From: Sphingomonas sp. SORGH_AS_0950
Lineage (GTDB): Bacteria; Pseudomonadota; Alphaproteobacteria; Sphingomonadales; Sphingomonadaceae
NCBI RefSeq assembly: GCF_030818415.1
Contig: NZ_JAUTAE010000001.1
Location: forward strand, 560,501-624,500
Direction: 5' to 3'
DNA length: 64,000 bases
The position numbers were made by a program, and so were the translations under genes. Positions within the stretch are counted from its first letter, which is position 1. The number at the start of each line of letters is the position of its first letter. This document shows positions 58,287-64,000 of the stretch, piece by piece. The notes under the pieces were generated by a model that made no database searches, was not told the origin of the DNA, and saw only the letters and a list, made by a program, of their open reading frames with translations.

Positions 58287-60617
58287 TCATGCCGTCGAAC
58301 GATCCTCCATCCCCGGCTCGACTATCGCATCGCCGTCGCTCTCGACCGTCACGGGAATGGATTTGGCGGCGGGCGTCTTGCTGCCCACGGCATAATGCCA
58401 CACCGGCATCAGGACGTTGCACTCGGGATAATAGCCGCCGATGCATCCGACCGGGATGTCATAGGCGACGACGATCATCCCCGACAAATGCCGGTCGACC
58501 CCGTCATCGGCGACGGTGCGCAACGTCACCGCCTGCCCGACCTTCAGGCCCCGGCGTTCGATGTCGGAGCGGTTCATCAGCACGATGTTGCGGATGCCGT
58601 CGATACCCCGAAAACGATCGCTATAGCCATAGACAGTAGTGTTGAACTGGTCGTTGCTGCGCAATGTCATCAACCGCAGCACGTCATGGCCGACGTCCGG
58701 CATATCGAGGTCTTCGTCGAGTGCCCCAGGCGTAACGAAATTGGCGCGGCCGGTATCGGTCTGCCATTCGCGCCGCTTGGCCGGCAGATCGCGCTGGAAA
58801 CCGCCGGGCTCCCACATCCGCGTTTCATAGTCGTGGAAGTTGTCGGGAAGCGTATGGGCGATCTCCCGCCGGATCTCGGCATAGTCGGTCATATAGTCGT
58901 CCCACCGCACCTTGGGATGGGGCTCGAGCACCTGTTTGGCGAGTTCGCATAGCAGTCGTATCTCGCTGATGAGATGCGGAGAGGCCGGCGTGCGGATTCC
59001 GCGATTGCCGTGTACGCAGCCAGAGGTGTCTTCCATCGACAGCGCCTGCTGCCCGGCCGCCGTCTCGTCTATCTCCAGCCGCCCGATCACCGGCAGGATA
59101 TAGCTGATCTCGCCGGGGAGCAGGGCGGTGCGGTTGAGCTTGGTCAGGACGTTGACGGTCAGCCGCATACGGCGCCAGGCAGGCTCCATCCGGCCCTGGT
59201 CCGGGATGGCACGGGCGAAATTGCCACCCAGCATGAAGAACGCCTTCACCCGCCCTTCGAGGATCGCTTCGCACGCTTCGACCGTGTTGTACCCCGCCTC
59301 GCGGGGTGGCTCGAAGCCGAATTGCTCACCCAGCCGGTCAAGCGGGAAAAGCTCGGGCTTCTCCGTGATGCCGACCGTCCGTTGGCCCTGGACATTGCTG
59401 TGGCCGCGCACCGGACAGATGCCCGCGCCGGGCCTTCCGATGTTGCCGCGCATCAGGAGCAGGTTGACCAGCATCTGCACCGTCTCGACCCCCGCACGGT
59501 GCTGCGTCAGGCCCATGCCGTAAATGCCGATGGTCGACGGCGCACGGGCATAGATGAGTGCCGTCGCCTCGAGGTCGGCACGGTGCAGTCCGGAACGCCG
59601 CTCCAACTCGTCCCAATCCTGCGCCCGCAGCCAGTCGGCGAAGCGCGCGAACCCATGCGTGTGCTCGTTGATAAAGGCGAGGTCGAGGATCGGCGGCTCA
59701 CCCGCCGCCAGGGCGTCGTCGTGCAGCGTCAGCACCGCCTTGCAGATGCCCGCGATCGCGGCCAGATCGCCGCCATTCTTGACCTGATGATAGTCCGAAC
59801 TGATCCGCGTGTCCTTGCCGGTCAGCATCTCGGTCGGCGACTGGGGGTTCAGGAAACGCTCCAACCCGCGCTCATGAAGCGGGTTGAAGGTGATGATCGG
59901 CACCCCGCGCTGGCTGGCTTCCTGAAGCGGGTGCAGCATGCGGGGCGAGTTGCTCCCCGGATTCTGGCCGAAGAACATCAGGCAGTCGGTCTTGGCGAAG
60001 TCCCCCAGATCGACCGTGCCGACGCCCTGGCCGATACTGGCGGGCAGCGCGACCGAGGTCGTTTCGTGGCACATGTTCGAGCTGTCGGGCAGGTTGTTGT
60101 TGCCATAAAGCCGGGCGAACAACTGATAGAGATAGCTGCCTTCGTTCGACAACCGGCCGGAGCTGTAAAAGACGGTGCCGTGTTGCTTGTCATCCACCGC
60201 GCGAAGTTCGCGGGCGATCTCCGCGATGGCATGGCCCCAGGATACCGGCACATATTTGTCGGTCGCGGGATCATAGCGTAGCGGATGGGTCAGCCGCCCC
60301 GGCTGCTCCAGATGATAATCGTCCCATCCCAGCAATTCGCTGACCGTATGTTCGGCGAAGAAGGCGGGCGTACAGCGGTGCGCGGTCAACTCCCACGCCA
60401 CCGCCTTCACCCCGTTCTCACAGAACTCGAAGGGCAGCGGCGTAGCCGGTTTGACCCAGGCGCAGCTGTTGCACTGATAGCCGTCGACCTTGTTGTGGCG
60501 CGACAGCGCGATGCTGGCGCTGCCGAGCACGCCTTCCCGGCGCAGGATATTGCCGACCGATCGGGCCGATCCCCACCCACCGGAGGGGAGGCGATACGGC
60601 TTGTAAGTGGCTTTCAT
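58287..60617 (-). CDS. FdhF/YdeP-family molybdopterin oxidoreductase
   Basis: The 776-aa molybdoenzyme of the formate-dehydrogenase-H-like YdeP group has an N-terminal CNSCAW segment in place of a full 4Fe-4S cysteine set, SWGHAIAEIARELRAV, SSGRLSNEGSYLYQLFARLYGNNNLPDSSNMCHETTSVAL (pterin and active-site region), MFFGQNPGSNSPRML, GIYGMGLTQHRAGVETVQMLVNLLLMRGNIGRPGAGICPVRGHSNVQG, and a C-terminal dinucleotide-binding domain (LMNRSDIERRGLKVGQAVTLRT). YdeP-type proteins are linked to acid resistance and formate-like oxidation, but their physiological substrate is poorly known. No FdhD or Mo-cofactor gene is adjacent. Confidence 0.9.
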   Translation of the reverse strand: MKATYKPYRLPSGGWGSARSVGNILRREGVLGSASIALSRHNKVDGYQCNSCAWVKPATPLPFEFCENGVKAVAWELTAHRCTPAFFAEHTVSELLGWDDYHLEQPGRLTHPLRYDPATDKYVPVSWGHAIAEIARELRAVDDKQHGTVFYSSGRLSNEGSYLYQLFARLYGNNNLPDSSNMCHETTSVALPASIGQGVGTVDLGDFAKTDCLMFFGQNPGSNSPRMLHPLQEASQRGVPIITFNPLHERGLERFLNPQSPTEMLTGKDTRISSDYHQVKNGGDLAAIAGICKAVLTLHDDALAAGEPPILDLAFINEHTHGFARFADWLRAQDWDELERRSGLHRADLEATALIYARAPSTIGIYGMGLTQHRAGVETVQMLVNLLLMRGNIGRPGAGICPVRGHSNVQGQRTVGITEKPELFPLDRLGEQFGFEPPREAGYNTVEACEAILEGRVKAFFMLGGNFARAIPDQGRMEPAWRRMRLTVNVLTKLNRTALLPGEISYILPVIGRLEIDETAAGQQALSMEDTSGCVHGNRGIRTPASPHLISEIRLLCELAKQVLEPHPKVRWDDYMTDYAEIRREIAHTLPDNFHDYETRMWEPGGFQRDLPAKRREWQTDTGRANFVTPGALDEDLDMPDVGHDVLRLMTLRSNDQFNTTVYGYSDRFRGIDGIRNIVLMNRSDIERRGLKVGQAVTLRTVADDGVDRHLSGMIVVAYDIPVGCIGGYYPECNVLMPVWHYAVGSKTPAAKSIPVTVESDGDAIVEPGMEDRSTA

Positions 60618-60745
60618 CGGGCATCTCCGGCCGGGGCGGCGGGCGTTTCCTTGCGAAACATTCGCCGGGTCCTGTCGTTAACCCTGTATCGGCGGCGGCT
60701 ATCCCAGATTTAACCTAAGATACGGATTTAAAAAGGAGAAATGCC

Positions 60746-60991
60746 ATGACGGTCGGTCGCGACTATATGCTGAAAAAGACGACGGGGCCCTCGGCTCCGA
60801 AATGTTTCATCGACACGCAAATTGTGCCGCGACTGGTCAACGCCGTCGGTCGAGGGGAGGTGTTGCTCGACCGTTCGGCTGTCCGCCTTGGTATCCGACC
60901 GTCGATGCTCGTCGGCGGCGCGGCGTGTATCATGGCAGGGCTGCTCTGGAATATGCGGAGCGGCCGGTCAGGGACGACGGATCGAGCGTAG
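60746..60991 (+). CDS. Small predicted membrane protein, unknown function
   Basis: The 81-aa frame has a strong ribosome site (AAAAAGGAGAA, five bases before ATG 60746), which supports a real gene. Residues 1-50 are polar (MTVGRDYMLKKTTGPSAPKC...VLLDRSAVRLGIRPS), followed by one hydrophobic segment MLVGGAACIMAGLLWNM and a basic tail. I recognise no family. It is divergent from the molybdoenzyme and convergent with the efflux operon. Confidence 0.55.
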   Translation: MTVGRDYMLKKTTGPSAPKCFIDTQIVPRLVNAVGRGEVLLDRSAVRLGIRPSMLVGGAACIMAGLLWNMRSGRSGTTDRA

Positions 60992-61084
60992 CACAGCTGA
61001 TCGGCAGGGTGATCCTTATTGAAAGCTGGAATTCCTGTTGCCCGGCCATATCTCGGAAAACCCCCGGTTTTGCTGTCCGGAAGG

Positions 61085-62506
61085 CTAAATCTGCCAGCCG
61101 CCCCCCAATGCCAGGAACAGCTGCACTTGGTCCGCCGCCAGCCGACTGTCCGCCGCCGCGAGCGTCTGCTCTGCGCCGATCAGCGTACGTTGGGCATCGA
61201 GGACGGACAGGAAACCCGTGCGTCCCGCTTTGAACAGCCGTTCGGCATCATTCGCAGCGCGAGCCGACTGATCGCGGGCGGCGGTTAGGGCCGCGCGGCG
61301 ATCCAGGTCCCGCGCGTAAATGGTCAGGGCAGTTTCGGTCTCTCGCAACGCGGCGAGAACCGTCCCGTCGAACCTGGCATAAGCGGCGTCGGCGTCGGCC
61401 TGCGCGCTGGCGATGCGCGCTCGGACCCGTCCACGGTTTGGAAACTCCCAGCTGATCAGCGGCCCCAGCGAGAATTTATAGGTGTCGCTGCCGAGCGCAT
61501 TGCGCAGCAGGCCGACCGAGCCCACCGAGGCACCGAGGGTGATGCGCGGATAGAGTTCCGCTTCCGCAACCCCGATCCTGGCCGTGGCGGCATGCAATTC
61601 CAATTCGGCGCGGCGCACGTCCGGACGACGTTGCAGCAGGGCCGCGCCGTCGCCGATCGGAATGGCCCGGTCGAGACGGGGCTCCTGCGTACAGGCCGCG
61701 ACCTGGCGATCGAACTCGGCGGGCGGGCGGCCGGTCAGCGTCGCCAGGCGGAACAGCGCGACCTGCTTGGCCCCGAGCAAGCTCGGCAAGGTGGCCCGGA
61801 CCTGTTCCTCCTGCGCGAGCGACCGGGTCGCGTCGAGCGCGATGCCGCGTCCGGCGCGGATCAGCCGCTGCGTCAGGGTCGTCGTGCGCGCCTGAAGGGC
61901 TACCGCCTGCTGCGCGATGCCGATCTCCCGCCCGGCGGCACAAGCATCGAGATAGGCGCGGGTCGTATCCGCCACGACGGTGGCGCGGGTCGCGTCATAG
62001 GCGGCCTGGGTCGCTGCGACATCCGCCCCCGCCGCTTCGATGGCGCGCCGGATCTGCCCGGCAAGGTCGACCTGATAGGAGATACCCGCCCGCGCCGAAT
62101 AGACGAAGGACGAGGGCAGGGGCGTGCCCGGCAGCAACTCTTCCTCGGCCGATCGCTGGGCATAGCCGGGCGCCGCCTCGATCTCGGTCCTGGGCTGGCG
62201 AGCCTGCTCCGCAAGGCCGAGCGCGGCATTGGCGCGTGCGATATTGGCGCTGGCAACGCGCAGGTCCGTATTATGGGCGAGCGCGTCCTCGACCAGTCGA
62301 TCGAGCACCGGATCGCTGTACAACTTCCACCAATGGTCCGGCAGCGGGGCAGGGGCGAAGGCCGTGGAAGAGCCGCTGACAAAGCCGCCGGTTGCACTGG
62401 GGCGTTCCGCAACGGCCGTGGCGGGCCTGTGATAATCGGGGCCCGCCGCTGCACAGCCCGCAAGCAGGGCCGCCATGAGGGAAGAGGCAAGCGGGTGGCG
62501 TTTCAT
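61085..62506 (-). CDS. Outer-membrane efflux lipoprotein, NodT/OprM family
   Basis: The 473-aa TolC-type channel subunit has a lipoprotein signal (MKRHPLASSLMAALLAGCAAAGPDYHRP; lipobox LLAGC, Cys18), the PDYxRP start typical of NodT proteins, and two homologous helical hairpin halves (for example VLDRLVEDALAHNTDLRVASANIARANAALGLAEQARQPRTE and LLQRRPDVRRAELELHAATARIGVAEAELYPRITLGAS). It overlaps the membrane-fusion gene as ATGA and forms the outer part of a tripartite pump. Confidence 0.93.
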   Translation of the reverse strand: MKRHPLASSLMAALLAGCAAAGPDYHRPATAVAERPSATGGFVSGSSTAFAPAPLPDHWWKLYSDPVLDRLVEDALAHNTDLRVASANIARANAALGLAEQARQPRTEIEAAPGYAQRSAEEELLPGTPLPSSFVYSARAGISYQVDLAGQIRRAIEAAGADVAATQAAYDATRATVVADTTRAYLDACAAGREIGIAQQAVALQARTTTLTQRLIRAGRGIALDATRSLAQEEQVRATLPSLLGAKQVALFRLATLTGRPPAEFDRQVAACTQEPRLDRAIPIGDGAALLQRRPDVRRAELELHAATARIGVAEAELYPRITLGASVGSVGLLRNALGSDTYKFSLGPLISWEFPNRGRVRARIASAQADADAAYARFDGTVLAALRETETALTIYARDLDRRAALTAARDQSARAANDAERLFKAGRTGFLSVLDAQRTLIGAEQTLAAADSRLAADQVQLFLALGGGWQI

Positions 62507-63396
62507 GCCCGCACCCCCTTCGGTCGAGCCGGTGCCACCGACGGCAATATCTCGACGGTCGCGGTTCGACCGACCACCAGCGCGATCCCGGCGGGCAGAC
62601 GATCGATCGTCACGCGGACGGGGATGCGCTGTGCCAGCCGGACCCAGCTAAAGGTCGGGTTCACATTGGCAAGCAGGTTCGCGCCCGAATTGCGATCGCG
62701 ATCCTCGATGCCGCCAGCGATGCTCTGCACATGCCCCGCAATGGTCGATCCTTCACCCATCAGGCGGATCTGCACGGGATCGCCGACATGGATGCGGGGC
62801 AGCTTCGTCTCCTCGAAATAGCCGATGATGTGGAGCGAACTCCGGTCGATGATCGCAAATTCGGGGTGACCGGCGCTCGCATAGTCGCCGGGGCGGAGCT
62901 CCAAATTGGTGACCGTGCCCGCGACGCTGGCGCGTACCATCGTTCGGGCCAGGTTGAGGCGGGCGGTGTCCAGCGCCGTGCGGGCCTGGGCCAGCGAAGC
63001 ATCGAGCTGGGCGACCTTGGCCATGCTCTGTTCGCGGACTTCCCCGGCGACCAAATCCCCCAGCGACTGGTTGCGTCGGGCCTCGCGTCGGGCCTGGGCA
63101 AGCTGCACCTGCTGGGCGGCGACCGCCGCCTGCGCCTGCGCCACGGCCAGTCGGTAACGCGGCCGGTCGACCTCGAACAACGGCGTGCCGACGGCCACCT
63201 GCTGGTTGTCGCGGACGAGGACCGAGGTGACCAGCCCGGACACATCGGGCGCCACCTGAACCACATCGGCGCGAACCCGGCCGTCGCGGGTCCAGGGGTC
63301 TTGCTCGTAATGCGCCCATAGCCGTTGCCCGGCGAACCCGGCGAGGGCGACGACCATCAGCGTCACGGCGACGCGCAGAAATGCAGTCTTCTTCAT
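62503..63396 (-). CDS. HlyD/EmrA-AaeA-type membrane-fusion protein
   Basis: The 297-aa periplasmic adaptor has an N-terminal anchor (KKTAFLRVAVTLMVVALAGFAGQRLWAHY), the AaeA/DUF1656-operon signature DPWTRDGRVRADVVQVAPDVSGLVTSVLVRDNQQVAVGTPLFEVD, a coiled-coil hairpin (VAQAQAAVAAQQVQLAQARREARRNQ), and the lipoyl/barrel return VRASVAGTVTNLELRPGDYASAG. ATG 63396 is chosen because the upstream extension has no signal character. It lies between NodT and DUF1656 genes. Confidence 0.93.
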   Translation of the reverse strand: MKKTAFLRVAVTLMVVALAGFAGQRLWAHYEQDPWTRDGRVRADVVQVAPDVSGLVTSVLVRDNQQVAVGTPLFEVDRPRYRLAVAQAQAAVAAQQVQLAQARREARRNQSLGDLVAGEVREQSMAKVAQLDASLAQARTALDTARLNLARTMVRASVAGTVTNLELRPGDYASAGHPEFAIIDRSSLHIIGYFEETKLPRIHVGDPVQIRLMGEGSTIAGHVQSIAGGIEDRDRNSGANLLANVNPTFSWVRLAQRIPVRVTIDRLPAGIALVVGRTATVEILPSVAPARPKGVRA

Positions 63397-63400
63397 TTCA

Positions 63401-63625
63401 CTAACCGAAAAGAGCGGCCACATCGCCGCCGTTGAGGAGCGCGGCAAAGCCCGCCCAAAGGAGAATGGTAAGCGCCACATCGAACAAGCCGCGATGCCAG
63501 ACGAAACGATACAGTCGCAGCCGCCCCAGCACCCAGGCGATCGCTTCCGCGGCGACGAACGCCAGAATGGCGGCGATCAGCAGCGGGTGGACATAGACCC
63601 CGGCAAGATCGACTTCCCCCGTCAT
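63401..63625 (-). CDS. DUF1656 small inner-membrane protein
   Basis: The 74-aa protein with two hydrophobic segments (GVYVHPLLIAAILAFVAAEAIAWVLGRL and WHRGLFDVALTILLWAGFAALL) matches DUF1656 (AaeX-like) proteins, which sit between FUSC permeases and HlyD adaptors. The ATG at 63625 overlaps the FUSC stop as ATGA. Confidence 0.88.
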   Translation of the reverse strand: MTGEVDLAGVYVHPLLIAAILAFVAAEAIAWVLGRLRLYRFVWHRGLFDVALTILLWAGFAALLNGGDVAALFG

Positions 63626-64000
63626 GCCGCTTCCTCCCGCATGTCCCAGGGAGCGGCCCCTGGAAAGAAATTGCGCCGTAGCCCGGTCAACGCGGCAAGC
63701 TCGTTCCACCGGCCTTTGGAAACCGGCAGGTCGATCGCGGAGGCGATGGCGGCATCGATCCTGTCGAGCAGGGCGGATGCGGGTATCGCCGTCGTGTCGG
63801 GGTCGCCGTTGCGGAAATGCACGGCGATCTCGTTGCGCAACGCGGCCAGCGCTGCGTTATCCTCGCTCCCGTCCGGCGCCAGCTGGGCCACATTCACGCC
63901 CACCCGCAAATCGCGCAGGGTCGCCATGGCGACATCGCGGTCCGCCTGGTCGACATCACCGACGCGCGCGGCGAGCAGCCCCACCCGGTCGAGCATCCGG
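63622..64000 (-). CDS. FUSC/AaeB-family aromatic-acid efflux permease, C-terminal part (cut by window edge)
   Basis: The minus-strand frame is open from a TGA at 63622 to the right edge. About 125 residues of the cytoplasmic C-terminal domain are visible (MLDRVGLLAARV...VAMATLRDLRVGVNVAQL...VSKGRWNELAALTGLRRNFFPGAAPW), which matches FUSC-type permeases. With DUF1656, HlyD and NodT genes it makes a complete AaeXAB-like pump plus channel. The 5' part lies outside. Confidence 0.85.
   Translation of the reverse strand, partial: RMLDRVGLLAARVGDVDQADRDVAMATLRDLRVGVNVAQLAPDGSEDNAALAALRNEIAVHFRNGDPDTTAIPASALLDRIDAAIASAIDLPVSKGRWNELAALTGLRRNFFPGAAPWDMREEAA

Overview
The window is high-GC proteobacterial DNA. 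The many TonB-dependent receptors (six), the Tat-exported enzymes, the GC-rich palindromic repeats and the protein-level similarities point to a sphingomonad (Sphingomonas or a close relative); this is inference from gene content, since no rRNA or other marker gene is present.

Region 1 (about 0.4-27 kb) is a catabolic block of three coupled transcription units. A minus-strand operon (aldehyde dehydrogenase, propionyl-CoA carboxylase beta, methylmalonyl-CoA mutase, biotin synthase, propionyl-CoA carboxylase alpha) diverges from a plus-strand operon (TonB receptor, cytochrome P450, AraC regulator, zinc alcohol dehydrogenase, ferredoxin reductase). A convergent acyl-CoA ligase diverges from a ten-gene operon (acyl-CoA dehydrogenase, thiolase, SDR, second acyl-CoA dehydrogenase, enoyl-CoA hydratase, APH-type kinase, second hydratase/isomerase, second thiolase, nitronate-monooxygenase-like flavoprotein, 2Fe-2S ferredoxin). 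Together they describe import and P450 hydroxylation of a hydrophobic compound, oxidation to an acid, CoA activation, beta-oxidation and disposal of propionyl-CoA as succinyl-CoA. The two divergent promoter regions share one 40-bp motif, the likely site of the AraC regulator. An imperfect 97-bp direct repeat lies at both ends of the block.

Region 2 (27.7-39 kb) holds two TonB receptors, one with a DUF6250-like exported protein and one with a Tat-type HisC-like aminotransferase, then a LysR/quinone-reductase pair and a decayed second copy of the flavoprotein-ferredoxin end of region 1. Region 3 (39-44.7 kb) has a TonB receptor divergent from a PhoD phosphatase, with a Pho-box-like site, and a class III alcohol dehydrogenase.

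Region 4 (44.7-54.1 kb) looks like a second, unfamiliar catabolic system: TonB receptor, AMP-forming ligase, bicupin, an ABM-like protein with a zinc ribbon, a MocR regulator and an aldehyde dehydrogenase. Four promoters here carry the same bipartite site, CTGGnnCCA-N17-GGnnCTA with a fixed 35-bp frame, which defines a probable MocR regulon.

Region 5 (54.1-64 kb) begins with nested mobile debris (an IS481-type element inserted at CTAG beside a short terminal-inverted-repeat element inside an older transposase remnant). It continues with a three-gene CDP-inositol/inositol-lipid module, an FdhF/YdeP-type molybdoenzyme, a small membrane protein, and a NodT-HlyD-DUF1656-FUSC efflux operon that runs off the window edge.
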